From Pedobacter ureilyticus (GTDB taxonomy: Bacteria > Bacteroidota > Bacteroidia > Sphingobacteriales > Sphingobacteriaceae): 64,000 nucleotides of DNA. This document shows, piece after piece, positions 41,412 through 49,925 of this stretch (position 1 is the stretch's first letter; each line of letters begins with the position of its first letter). The stretch is from NCBI RefSeq assembly GCF_005925345.1, contig NZ_SSHJ01000001.1, forward strand, positions 124,001-188,000, given 5' to 3'. Under the pieces are notes generated by a model. It ran no database searches and was not told the origin of the DNA. It was given only the letters and a program-made list of their open reading frames with translations. The position numbers were made by a program, and so were the translations under genes.

Positions 41412-42660
41412 ATTTGGTGGTGCATCCATCAAAAACATAGAAGGAATAAAAAACGTTACTCAAATTATCCAATCCTTCGGCGCCAAAAACCTACTGGTGG
41501 TGGTTTCTGCCATGGATAAAACTACCGATAGGCTACAAGAACTGGCTTTTGCCCATATCAATGGAAATGAAACAAGGCACGAAATACTAGAAAGTATTAA
41601 GGACTTTCATTTTGAAATCATTAGCAAATTATTTACCGACACTAAAAATCCAATTTATAACGATGTAGCTAATACCTTTGTAGAAATAGAGTGGTTGTTA
41701 GAAGAAGATGCAGAAGATGCACCCGACTACCTTTACGATCAGATCGTATCTATTGGCGAACTGGTTTCATCTAAAATTATAGCTGCTTTTTTAAACCAGC
41801 AAGGTACTTTTTGTGTTTGGCAAGATGCCCGTAATTATATCCAAACAGATAATAACTACCGAGAAGCCAACGTGCAATGGGAAAAGACGACCAACGAAAT
41901 ACAGAAACATTTACCCAGCTACTTAGAACAAGGAATAGTTATAACTCAGGGTTTTATTGGTAACACCAGCGAAAATTTCACATCAACTTTGGGCCGTGAA
42001 GGTTCTGATTATTCTGCTGCCATTTTTAGTGCCGCATTAGATGCAGAGAAAATGACGATATGGAAAGATGTTCCAGGTGTACTCAACGCAGATCCGAAAT
42101 GGTTTGATGAAACCGAAAAAATTCCACAATTATCTTATCGTGATGCCATTGAGTTGACCTATTATGGTGCCACGGTCATCCATCCAAAAACTATTAAGCC
42201 GATACAAAATAAGGGCATTCCATTGTATGTAAGGTCATTTATTCATCCCGCAGAACTAGGAACAGAAATTAGCAGCGAAGCAACTACCCCTCCAGTTCCT
42301 TCATTTATTTTTAAAGTTAATCAAGTATTGCTATCCATTTCTCCAAAAGATTTTTCTTTTATTATTGAGGAAAATTTGAGTCATATCTTTGCCATTTTCC
42401 ATCAAAACAAAGTAAAAGTAAATACGATGCTTAACTCTGCTATCAGTTTTTCGGTAAGTATAGATAACGATGAGCTAAAAATTGAAAACCTAATTAAAGA
42501 TCTTTCCGCCGACTTTAAAGTGAAATATAATAAAGACATGGAGTTGGTAACTATACGCTACTATAATCAGCAAACTATAGATAGAGTAACGGAGAACAAG
42601 AAAGTTTGGCTGGAAGTGAAGAGTAGAAATACCTGCCAAATGGTGATGAAAAACCTTTAA
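41398..42660 (+). CDS. Aspartate kinase (second copy)
   Basis: A 420-residue aspartokinase with VYKFGGASIKNIEGIKN at the N-terminus, TLGREGSDYSAAIFSAALDA for the Asp site and the ELTYYGATVIHPKT segment. The C-terminal third has two degenerate ACT-like regions (VNTMLNSAISFSVSIDN), less like classical ones than in the lysC copy. So it may differ in feedback control. The start overlaps the lipoprotein gene, which implies coupling. Which of the two kinases feeds lysine and which feeds threonine/methionine cannot be told here. Confidence 0.9.
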   Translation: MQVYKFGGASIKNIEGIKNVTQIIQSFGAKNLLVVVSAMDKTTDRLQELAFAHINGNETRHEILESIKDFHFEIISKLFTDTKNPIYNDVANTFVEIEWLLEEDAEDAPDYLYDQIVSIGELVSSKIIAAFLNQQGTFCVWQDARNYIQTDNNYREANVQWEKTTNEIQKHLPSYLEQGIVITQGFIGNTSENFTSTLGREGSDYSAAIFSAALDAEKMTIWKDVPGVLNADPKWFDETEKIPQLSYRDAIELTYYGATVIHPKTIKPIQNKGIPLYVRSFIHPAELGTEISSEATTPPVPSFIFKVNQVLLSISPKDFSFIIEENLSHIFAIFHQNKVKVNTMLNSAISFSVSIDNDELKIENLIKDLSADFKVKYNKDMELVTIRYYNQQTIDRVTENKKVWLEVKSRNTCQMVMKNL

Positions 42661-42800
42661 GATTTACGATTTTAGACTTACGAATTACGATTTTGGTTAA
42701 TCGTTTAAATTGGTTAACTGGTGAATTGCCTTTGCTTAATTGTAGAAATTGTTTATTTGGTTAACTCACTACTAACTCCTAACGACTAATCCCTGATTAA
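42661..42800. repeat. Gene-less spacer of repeated words
   Basis: A 140-bp intergenic segment made of short recurring words (GATTTACGA, AATTACGATT, TTGGTTAACT, GGTGAATTG, TTGGTTAACTCAC) that runs to the next ATG. It shares the TTGGTTAA and GAATTG words with the S23 cassette flanks and the tandem repeat at 51293. There is no gene in it. Confidence 0.45.
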
Positions 42801-43979
42801 ATGAACAAAAACCTTTTACAAAAGGAAGTACAAGCCTACATCAACAGCAATTTAAACGCTGATGTGACTAAGATTGCGTTGTCAAAATCTCCTTTTGCAG
42901 AAGTAAGTTCGGCTGAGCTGGCCAATCAAGTTGCGGCTAAAAAGAAATCGGAGAAGAAACTGCCTACTTGGTTTAAACAAGAAAACATCATTTACCCAAG
43001 CACTTTGTCTGTTGAGCAAACATCATCAGAGAATACTGCAAATTATAAAAAGCAGCTGGTAAAAGGCAACTCGCTAATTGATATTACTTCAGGTTTTGGT
43101 GTAGATAGTTTTTACTTTTCGCACAAAGTGGATGAAGTTTATAGCTGCGAAATCAATACCGAGTTATCTGCTATCTCTGCCCATAATGCACAAATTTTAG
43201 GAGCTTGCAACATCAGCTGTCTAGCTACCGATGGATTGGAATATCTGAGGAATTCGGATAAACATTTCGGTACCATTTACCTAGACCCTGCTCGTAGAAA
43301 CACCAGTGGCAAAGTATTTAAACTAGCAGATTGTACGCCTAACGTAGTTAAGCACTTAAATTTATTGCTAAATAAAGCAGAGAGAATTATCATTAAAACT
43401 TCTCCTCTTTTAGATTTAAAAGCTGGTTTAGCAGAATTAACAAGTGTGTCTCAAATACACATTGTAAGTGTAAAGAACGAGTGCAAAGAACTGTTGTGGA
43501 TAATTGAAAAGGATTTTGTAGGGCAGCCAAAAATTATATGCGCAACATTAAACGCAAGCATAAAACAAACAGAATTGCCTTTACAAGATGATCATATTAC
43601 GAACTACCTTTCTGTTTTGCCAACCAGTGGATATTTATACGAACCCGATACGGCTTTAATGAAAAGTGGTGCTTTTAATGCTATTGCTAATCAACTTGCT
43701 TTAAAAAAATTAGCAAAGCAAAGCCATGTATATTTTTCCGAAGCATTAAATACTTCTTTTATTGGTCGAGTTTTTGAGATCAAGGCCGCTTTTGCCCCAA
43801 ATGAGCTTAAAAAAGAAAAGGAGTTATACGGGAACGTTATTGTAAGAAACTTTCCAGAAAGAGCCGAAAACCTAGTTAAGAAATTGAAGATAAAGCCAAA
43901 CAACAACAATTTCTATATTTTTACGCAAATACAGCAAGGTTATGTCGTATTTTACGCAAGTATTATACAGCATTATTAG
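42801..43979 (+). CDS. THUMP-like-domain SAM-dependent methyltransferase
   Basis: A 392-residue class I methyltransferase. The SAM-binding motif is LIDITSGFGVDSFYFS, then YSCEINTELSAISAHN and the catalytic-type IYLDPARRN (a DPxR motif in place of NPPY). The C-terminal domain has the THUMP-like pattern ending FYIFTQIQQGYVV. Proteins of this family are thought to act on RNA, but the target is unknown. Confidence 0.85.
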   Translation: MNKNLLQKEVQAYINSNLNADVTKIALSKSPFAEVSSAELANQVAAKKKSEKKLPTWFKQENIIYPSTLSVEQTSSENTANYKKQLVKGNSLIDITSGFGVDSFYFSHKVDEVYSCEINTELSAISAHNAQILGACNISCLATDGLEYLRNSDKHFGTIYLDPARRNTSGKVFKLADCTPNVVKHLNLLLNKAERIIIKTSPLLDLKAGLAELTSVSQIHIVSVKNECKELLWIIEKDFVGQPKIICATLNASIKQTELPLQDDHITNYLSVLPTSGYLYEPDTALMKSGAFNAIANQLALKKLAKQSHVYFSEALNTSFIGRVFEIKAAFAPNELKKEKELYGNVIVRNFPERAENLVKKLKIKPNNNNFYIFTQIQQGYVVFYASIIQHY

Positions 43980-44052
43980 CTTACGAACCTCTTCCTAAAC
44001 TTAAGAAACCTTAAAACAAAGCCCGCTTGTTTTCGGTAAAAAATATACCAAC

Positions 44053-44085
44053 AAAAAAAGGAGCAATTTAACATCGCTCCTTTTT
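44053..44085. terminator. Bidirectional terminator between the methyltransferase and rplT genes
   Basis: GGAGC (44060-44064) pairs with GCTCC (44076-44080), flanked by a 7-A run on the left and a 5-T run on the right. It can serve both convergent transcripts. Confidence 0.8.
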
Positions 44086-44102
44086 CTTAATATTTCAGTA
44101 TC

Positions 44103-44447
44103 TTATTTTACTGCATCAATAACAGCTTTAAAAGCTTCTTTATTGTTCATTGCTAAGTCAGCTAAAACTTTACGGTTTAAACCGATATTTTTTGCAGCTA
44201 ATTTACCAATTAGTTGAGAGTAAGATACGCCGTACTCACGAGCACCAGCATTGATACGTTGGATCCATAAAGCACGGAATTCTCTTTTCTTAGCTTTACG
44301 ATCACGGTATGCATATTGCAAACCTTTTTCAACTGTGTTTTTAGCAATGGTAAAAACCTTGCTTCTTGATCCCCAATAGCCTTTGGCCATATTTAGGACT
44401 TTTTTCCTTCTGCGTCTAGCAGCTACTACGTTTACCGAACGAGGCAT
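44103..44447 (-). CDS. rplT: Large ribosomal subunit protein bL20
   Basis: A 114-residue bL20, with the basic start [18 protein letters not shown], the [12 protein letters not shown] segment and the C-terminal [23 protein letters not shown] region (seen as [19 protein letters not shown]). It is the last gene of the thrS-infC-rpmI-rplT cluster. L20 often represses this operon, but no classical L20-binding leader is obvious here. Confidence 0.97.
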   Translation of the reverse strand: MPRSVNVVAARRRRKKVLNMAKGYWGSRSKVFTIAKNTVEKGLQYAYRDRKAKKREFRALWIQRINAGAREYGVSYSQLIGKLAAKNIGLNRKVLADLAMNNKEAFKAVIDAVK

Positions 44448-44520
44448 AATGTGTTGTGTTTTGATAAGCGGTGTTGCTTGTTACAGCAATCTTGAAACCG
44501 AGTATCGGGTTAAAAATTAA

Positions 44521-44721
44521 TTACTTACCGATGCAAAGCATACGTTTAACGTTGCCCATGTCAGCATCATTTACCATGCTAGTGGTGGTTAAGTTACGCT
44601 TACGTTTAGTACTTTTCTTTGTTAAGATGTGACTTTTGTAGGCGTTCTTTCTTGCAATTTTACCTGTTCCAGTAAGCGAAAAACGCTTTTTAGCACTGGA
44701 ATTGGTTTTCATTTTTGGCAT
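44521..44721 (-). CDS. rpmI: Large ribosomal subunit protein bL35
   Basis: A 66-residue bL35, with [20 protein letters not shown], then [18 protein letters not shown]. It is located between infC (23 bp upstream) and rplT, as in most bacteria. Confidence 0.97.
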   Translation of the reverse strand: MPKMKTNSSAKKRFSLTGTGKIARKNAYKSHILTKKSTKRKRNLTTTSMVNDADMGNVKRMLCIGK

Positions 44722-44744
44722 AACCTGTTAATTTATATAATTTA

Positions 44745-45314
44745 TTATTTTTTTGCTGCTTTAGGCGCTAATGTTAAAAACATACGCTTACCTTCCAATT
44801 TAGGTAAAAGTTCTACTTTACCTATTTCCTCTAATGCTTGAGCAAACTTTAACAATAAGATCTCACCTTGTTCTTTGTAAACAATAGCCCTACCTTTAAA
44901 GTGTACATAAGCTCTTACCTTCTCGCCTGCTTCCAAAAAACCAATCGCATGTTTCAATTTGAATTGAAAATCGTGGTCGTTGGTGTTGGGCCCGAAACGG
45001 ATTTCTTTAATAACCGTTTGTTTAGCATTAGCTTTGATTTCTTTTTGCTTTTTCTTTTGCTCATACATGAACTTACTGTAGTCCATAATACGGCAAACTG
45101 GCGGATTAGCGTTTGGAGAAATCTCTACTAAATCAAGTTCAAGCTCATCTGCAATTGCCAATGCCTTAGACAATGGGTAAATACCTTGCTCTACATTATC
45201 CCCAGATAGCCTAACTTCTTGTGCACGAATGTGCTCGTTAATATTATGTTCTGCTTCTTTTTTCTTAAAAGGTGGACGTGGTCCCCTGTTAAATCCTGGT
45301 CTTCCTAATGCCAA
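44745..45314 (-). CDS. infC: Translation initiation factor IF-3, TTG start
   Basis: A 189-residue IF-3. The N-terminal domain starts after an Arg/Pro-rich tail ([19 protein letters not shown]), followed by [20 protein letters not shown]. The C-terminal domain has [19 protein letters not shown]. The start codon is TTG at 45314, because the first in-frame ATG (in CRIMDY) would delete half the protein. A purine-rich AAGGAAAG lies 4 nt before the TTG. Use of a rare start is a known trait of infC and supports self-control of translation. It starts 13 bp after thrS. Confidence 0.95.
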   Translation of the reverse strand: MALGRPGFNRGPRPPFKKKEAEHNINEHIRAQEVRLSGDNVEQGIYPLSKALAIADELELDLVEISPNANPPVCRIMDYSKFMYEQKKKQKEIKANAKQTVIKEIRFGPNTNDHDFQFKLKHAIGFLEAGEKVRAYVHFKGRAIVYKEQGEILLLKFAQALEEIGKVELLPKLEGKRMFLTLAPKAAKK

Positions 45315-45327
45315 ATGCTTTCCTTGT

Positions 45328-47253
45328 TTAAACTGTTATTTCTTTATTAATTAATTCACTAAATTCTGCTAAAGTCATACTTCCCAAATCTCCCTCGCCA
45401 TGTTTACGAACAGAAACTTTCCCTTCTTCCATTTCCTTTTCGCCGATTATCAGCATATAAGGCAACTTTTTAACTTCAGCGTCTCTAATCTTCCTTCCGA
45501 TTTTCTCATCACGAAAGTCAATTAGACCGCGAATATCGGAATTATTTAGTTCTTCTGAAACTTTTTTTGCATATTCTTCATACTTTTCTGAAATAGGAAG
45601 AATGATATATTGCTCTGGAGAAAGCCATAACGGAAAGTTTCCGCCACAGTGCTCTATCAACACAGCTACAAAACGTTCTAGAGAACCAAATGGAGCACGG
45701 TGTATCATTACCGGACGATGTTTTTGGTTATCACTACCAGTGTATTCTAATTCGAAACGCTCTGGCAAGTTATAATCTACCTGAATGGTACCCAATTGCC
45801 ACTTTCTGCCTAAAGCATCACGCACCATAAAATCTAGTTTAGGCCCGTAAAAAGCAGCTTCGCCATATTCTACAACTGTAGGCAAACCTTTTTCTTCGGC
45901 AGCTTCAATAATCGCAGTTTCAGCTAATTTCCAATTTTCATCAGAACCAATATACTTAGCTTTATTATCTGGATCACGTAATGAAACCTGCGCCACGTAG
46001 TTATCAAAACCTAAGGATTTGAATACGTGAAGCACTAAATCGATTACTTTTTTAAATTCTTCTTTAACCTGATCTGGGCGACAGAACAAGTGCGCATCAT
46101 CTTGAGTAAAACCACGTACACGAGTTAAACCGTGTAATTCACCACTTTGCTCGTAACGATAAACAGTACCAAACTCCGCAAAACGTACAGGTAAATCTTT
46201 ATATGAACGAGGTTTAAATTTATACAACTCACAGTGGTGCGGACAGTTCATCGGTTTTAGGAAGAACTCCTCTCCTTCTTGTGGCGTTTTTATTGGTTGA
46301 AAACTATCTTTACCATATTTCTCATAGTGACCAGAAGTGATATACAAATTCTTGTGGCCAATATGTGGAGTAATTACTTGCTCGTAACCAGATTTTTGTT
46401 GCGCTTTAGTTAAAAATTGAACCAAACGCTCACGCAAAGCAGTTCCTTTTGGCAACCACATGGGTAAGCCCATTCCTACTTTCTCTGAAAATGTAAAGAG
46501 TTCTAATTCTTTACCAAGCTTACGGTGATCACGTTTTTTAGCTTCTTCAATCATGTGAAGATACTCCGTTAACTCACTCGCTTTTGGAAAAGTAACACCA
46601 TAGATACGAGTTAACTGCTTCCTTGTCTCATCACCACGCCAATAAGCACCGGCAACATTCATTAACTTGATGGCCTTGATAACACCTGTATTTGGAATAT
46701 GAGGGCCACGGCATAAATCAGTAAACTGACCTTGAGTGTAAAAAGTGATCTTTCCATCTTCTAAACCTTCCAACAAATCCAATTTATACTCGTCGCCTTT
46801 CGCTTTGAAATATTCAACAGCATCAGCTTTGCTTACGCTTTTACGCTCGAAAACTTCTTTTTGTTTAGCTAGCTCCAGCATTTTGTCTTCGATTTTCTTG
46901 AAATCATCAGACGAGAATTCTCTATCGCCGAAATCTACATCGTAGTAAAAACCAGTTTCTATAGCTGGACCGATGCCAAATTTAGTGCCTGGATAAAGCG
47001 CTTCGAGAGCCTCAGCCATTAAGTGAGCTGACGAATGCCAAAAAGTTGATTTTCCTTCTGCGTCATTCCAAGTCAATAATTTTACCGCAGAGTCAGCTTC
47101 TATTGGACGTGAACTGTCCCACACTTCTCCATTTACTTCTGCTGCTAAAACGTTTCTTGCTAAGCCTTCTGAGATTGACAAGGCAATTTGATGGGCACTT
47201 ACGCCCTGGTCGTACTGACGTACCGAGCCGTCAGGTAAGGTAATGTTAATCAT
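45328..47253 (-). CDS. thrS: Threonine--tRNA ligase
   Basis: A 641-residue class II synthetase with all ThrRS parts: the N-terminal TGS domain ([20 protein letters not shown]), the editing domain with [17 protein letters not shown], the catalytic core with [13 protein letters not shown] (zinc Cys) and [13 protein letters not shown], and the anticodon-binding C-terminus ([15 protein letters not shown]). It leads the thrS-infC-rpmI-rplT cluster. A promoter and leader hairpin lie upstream. Confidence 0.97.
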   Translation of the reverse strand: MINITLPDGSVRQYDQGVSAHQIALSISEGLARNVLAAEVNGEVWDSSRPIEADSAVKLLTWNDAEGKSTFWHSSAHLMAEALEALYPGTKFGIGPAIETGFYYDVDFGDREFSSDDFKKIEDKMLELAKQKEVFERKSVSKADAVEYFKAKGDEYKLDLLEGLEDGKITFYTQGQFTDLCRGPHIPNTGVIKAIKLMNVAGAYWRGDETRKQLTRIYGVTFPKASELTEYLHMIEEAKKRDHRKLGKELELFTFSEKVGMGLPMWLPKGTALRERLVQFLTKAQQKSGYEQVITPHIGHKNLYITSGHYEKYGKDSFQPIKTPQEGEEFFLKPMNCPHHCELYKFKPRSYKDLPVRFAEFGTVYRYEQSGELHGLTRVRGFTQDDAHLFCRPDQVKEEFKKVIDLVLHVFKSLGFDNYVAQVSLRDPDNKAKYIGSDENWKLAETAIIEAAEEKGLPTVVEYGEAAFYGPKLDFMVRDALGRKWQLGTIQVDYNLPERFELEYTGSDNQKHRPVMIHRAPFGSLERFVAVLIEHCGGNFPLWLSPEQYIILPISEKYEEYAKKVSEELNNSDIRGLIDFRDEKIGRKIRDAEVKKLPYMLIIGEKEMEEGKVSVRKHGEGDLGSMTLAEFSELINKEITV

Positions 47254-47290
47254 CTACAACTATGATTTAGAGTTTATAAAATTGTTATGC

Positions 47291-47331
47291 AAAATCACTT
47301 ACGTGTGTGATTTTATTTCGGTGCAAAGATA
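47291..47331 (-). promoter_or_regulatory. thrS promoter -7 element and leader hairpin
   Basis: On the minus strand TATCTTTG (47331-47324) matches TAnnTTTG exactly. About 10 nt downstream, AAAATCAC and GTGATTTT form a perfect 8-bp hairpin with an 8-nt loop (47291-47314), within a roughly 65-nt leader. The hairpin could mimic a tRNA arm or simply stabilise the RNA. Autoregulation by ThrRS is known in E. coli, but this structure does not obviously match it. Confidence 0.55.
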
Positions 47332-47373
47332 GGGTTTTCGATAATACTTTTGCTAACCTTTTAAAATATCTCA

Positions 47374-47490
47374 CGCTGATTTTCGCAGACTTTTCCAAAA
47401 CCTACAGCCGCAGATCTTCGCTGATATTTTAGAAAGTAAAAAAAATCTTCTTAAATCAGCGAAACAGATCAGCGAATATCTGCGGAAATT
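47374..47490. repeat. Left flank of GxxExxY cassette 2
   Basis: A 117-bp imperfect palindrome. CGCTGATTTTCGCAGA at the left pairs in part with the right end, AGCGAATATCTGCGGAAA, and the words CGCAGAT and TCAGCGA recur inside. It has three blocks that are identical or nearly identical in the right flank: CGCTGATTTTCGCA, AAAATCTTCTTAAATC (47442-47457) and AGCGAATATCTGCGG. Confidence 0.85.
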
Positions 47491-47536
47491 ATTTTTTTAA
47501 AAAAAACGTTATCTTCAAATAACCTATCTATGAAAT

Positions 47537-47914
47537 ATGACTGAAAATGAAATCTCTTATGAAATACGTGGAGCTATTTTCGACGTATACAATAATCTTG
47601 GACCTGGACTTTTGGAATCTGCTTATGAGGCTGCTTTAGGATTTGAATTAGGAAGACGAGGACTTTTCTATGCGAGACAAGTTCCACTATCCATGCAATA
47701 CGAAAGTATTCAATTGGATGTATGCTATCGGTTAGATTTTCTAGTTGAGGATAAAGTTATCATCGAATTAAAATCTGTTGAAACGCTATTGAATGTTCAT
47801 CATAAGCAGCTAATTACTTATTTGAAGCTATCGGGAGTGAAATTAGGTATTCTTGTGAATTTTAATACCGATGAAATTGCTAAGTCTATTTTTAGGAAGG
47901 TAAACGGCTTTTAG
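47537..47914 (+). CDS. GxxExxY family protein, PD-(D/E)xK nuclease-like (cassette 2)
   Basis: A 125-residue protein with the family motif GLLESAY (in NNLGPGLLESAYEAALGFEL) and the nuclease-type core: Asp in CYRLDFLVEDK and E-x-K in IIELKSV. The ending HHKQLITYLKLSGVKLGILVNF matches cassette 1 in order and spacing but not closely in residues, so the two genes are separate lineages and not a recent duplicate. The start is 46 bp after the left flank and the stop abuts the right flank. It is inserted upstream of the thrS operon, in its promoter side. Confidence 0.86.
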   Translation: MTENEISYEIRGAIFDVYNNLGPGLLESAYEAALGFELGRRGLFYARQVPLSMQYESIQLDVCYRLDFLVEDKVIIELKSVETLLNVHHKQLITYLKLSGVKLGILVNFNTDEIAKSIFRKVNGF

Positions 47915-48034
47915 ATTTCCCGCTGATTTTCGCAAATACTTTTATATTTTATAATACGCAGATTTATACTGAATATAGTAAGAGGAAAATCTTCTTAAAT
48001 CTGCGAGACAAATTAGCGAATATCTGCGGGAAAC
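47915..48034. repeat. Right flank of GxxExxY cassette 2
   Basis: A direct copy of the left flank. It starts CCCGCTGATTTTCGCA, has the shared block AAAATCTTCTTAAATC at 47986-48001 and ends with TAGCGAATATCTGCGGGAAA. The ends are inverted (TTTCCCGC...GCGGGAAA), so the copy folds as a long hairpin. The centre is diverged between the copies. Confidence 0.85.
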
Positions 48035-48050
48035 TAAGCTATGTATAAAC

Positions 48051-48081
48051 AAAAAATGTCCCGACTAACGCCGAGACATTC
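48051..48081 (-). terminator. Terminator of the GLPGLI gene
   Basis: On the minus strand ATGTCTCGGCGTTAGTCGGGACAT folds with ATGTC/GACAT outer and CG/CG inner pairs and is followed by TTTTTT. It lies 22 bp past the stop at 48103. Confidence 0.8.
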
Positions 48082-48102
48082 AGAAAATATAAAATGAAAT
48101 TC

Positions 48103-48978
48103 TTAGTTTACTCTTCCGGCAGCACCTTGGCGGTTACCACCATTCCTAAATCTCGCCATCATTGCTGCTTGTTTAGCCTCATATTGCTCTTGGGTAATTG
48201 CTGTAGCTTTTTTAGGTGCAGTTACATCTTTATTGCCTACGTTTCTGTACTCAATACTTTTTGCTATAGTACCACCACCTTTAATATCGATAGCTAACAC
48301 TGCACCTTCTGTCCATAGATTTGGCATCGGAGAAAAATTGAAACCTAAATCATTGGTATACCATAAAACAGTCTCATCAATTACATCTTTATCCATATCT
48401 AAAACTTTTGCTTTACGAGTTGTTTTGATGGTCACTTTTTTACATTCCAAACCCACAATTTTTTTAGTTTCATCAGATTTAATGATATCTACTACAGGGG
48501 GAACGTCTAAGAACTGTACTGCATTATTGTTTTGATTATTGTTTCTTCCGCCGGTACCACCGCCAAATTGATTGATTGAAGCAACAGTTAATTTAGTTGG
48601 CATTACGTAGGTCGTATCCATCATATCAAAAACTTCTACTACTTTTTGATCTGCAAAAGTGTAATAATACTCTTTATTTCCACCGCCAAAACTACCCCCA
48701 AATCTCATTCTACCCTGACTGCCGCCACTATTGCTATCTTCTGTTTCGATAACAGGCATGTAGCTTGCGTTGGTAGCATTGTAGAGTAATTCGTAATTTG
48801 ATTTGATAGATTTAGGCATACGGGCCTTCATTTGCTCTGGTATTTGCCTTCCGCTAGCTTCAGCCACCGCAATTGGATCAATGATGGTTTCAAACTGAAT
48901 AGCTCCAGATTTTTTCTGTGCCTGAGCATTTACAGTAAAGGCAAATACGCTTAGAAAAGCAATAAATATTTTTTTCAT
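48103..48978 (-). CDS. GLPGLI family protein
   Basis: A 291-residue exported protein (signal peptide MKKIFIAFLSVFAFTVNAQA). The GLPGLI-type pattern is present: GAIQFETII at the start of the mature part, NYELLYNATNASYMP, KIVGLECKKVTIKT and WYTNDLGFNFSPMPN. The family's namesake GLPG motif is degenerate (PMPNLWTEGAVLAI). Function is unknown; it is common in Bacteroidota envelopes. It has Gly/Asn/Arg-rich low-complexity stretches (GGTGGRNNNQNNN; FRNGGNRQGAAGRVN at the C-terminus). The 175-bp gap upstream (48979-49153) holds nothing I can support. Confidence 0.8.
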   Translation of the reverse strand: MKKIFIAFLSVFAFTVNAQAQKKSGAIQFETIIDPIAVAEASGRQIPEQMKARMPKSIKSNYELLYNATNASYMPVIETEDSNSGGSQGRMRFGGSFGGGNKEYYYTFADQKVVEVFDMMDTTYVMPTKLTVASINQFGGGTGGRNNNQNNNAVQFLDVPPVVDIIKSDETKKIVGLECKKVTIKTTRKAKVLDMDKDVIDETVLWYTNDLGFNFSPMPNLWTEGAVLAIDIKGGGTIAKSIEYRNVGNKDVTAPKKATAITQEQYEAKQAAMMARFRNGGNRQGAAGRVN

Positions 48979-49153
48979 TTATATGAAGTGTTTCGTTATA
49001 GATTATAAAGCAAAACTAACTCTATTACTACATTTTTTATGTTAACGAAAGTTATATTTTTAATTTATAACTGTAGTTTTACAATGTAACAATCTGCTAA
49101 TTTGCAGTTGCTTTGATTACTGTTTCTGCAATAGGTTTAATCGAAAGGAAAAT

Positions 49154-49891
49154 TTAATATTCGGTGCTTTCTAACCAACCATTTGCCAACACATCTGCCA
49201 AGTGCATTGTCTTGATGGGGATATTGTTTTTCTTAATGTAACCATCTAAATGAAGCAAGCACGAAAGATCGGTGGAAATGATATAATCGGCTTCCATTTC
49301 TAGGGCGTTATTTACTTTTTGTTCTGCCATGGCCGAAGATATGGCATCGAATTTAACCGCAAAAGTACCACCAAAACCACAGCACATGTCGGTATCTTTC
49401 ATTTCAAGCATCTCTAATCCTATTACTCTAGAAAGCAGTTGACGAGGTTCTTCTTTTATTTTACATTCGCGTAAGCCGCTACAAGAATCGTGATAAACAG
49501 CTTTACCTTCGAGCTCTGCACCAAAATAATCTTTCTTTAAAACATTGATTAAGAAATCTGACAGTTCGAAAATATTTGATTGTACATTTCTACATTTATT
49601 GTGTACAATGGTATTGGTAAACAGATCATTATAGCCACCTTTAACCATACCCACACAAGATGCCGACGGTGCAACAATGTATTCAGTTTCTGAAAAATCT
49701 GATAAAAACTTAGTACCTATTTCTTTTGCTTGCTCCCAATAACCTGCATTGTAAGCCGGCTGCCCACAACAGGTTTGCTTTGAATTATACACAATTTCAC
49801 AACCTGCTTTTTCCAATACTTTAATGGTATTAAAAGCAGTTTCTGGGTATAACTGATCTATAAAACAAGGGATAAATAATTCAATCTTCAT
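49154..49891 (-). CDS. Cys-rich CCG-domain protein, LutA/YkgE-like
   Basis: A 245-residue protein with two CCG domains: the N-terminal PCFIDQLYPE...CEIVYNSKQTCCGQPAYNAG and the C-terminal YHDSCSGLRE...DMCCGFGGTFAVKF. LutA-type proteins form the iron-sulfur L-lactate dehydrogenase complex with LutB and LutC, but those genes are not adjacent here. The next gene upstream encodes an MFS transporter. The partners may lie elsewhere, or it may serve another Fe-S dehydrogenase. Confidence 0.85.
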   Translation of the reverse strand: MKIELFIPCFIDQLYPETAFNTIKVLEKAGCEIVYNSKQTCCGQPAYNAGYWEQAKEIGTKFLSDFSETEYIVAPSASCVGMVKGGYNDLFTNTIVHNKCRNVQSNIFELSDFLINVLKKDYFGAELEGKAVYHDSCSGLRECKIKEEPRQLLSRVIGLEMLEMKDTDMCCGFGGTFAVKFDAISSAMAEQKVNNALEMEADYIISTDLSCLLHLDGYIKKNNIPIKTMHLADVLANGWLESTEY

Positions 49892-49925
49892 GCTAATCTT
49901 TTAGGTATCTGCTCATAAAATTCAC

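Noticed and set aside
47291..47314. T-box riboswitch before thrS
   Set aside because: The leader is only about 65 nt with one 8-bp hairpin; it lacks the T-box sequence and antiterminator.
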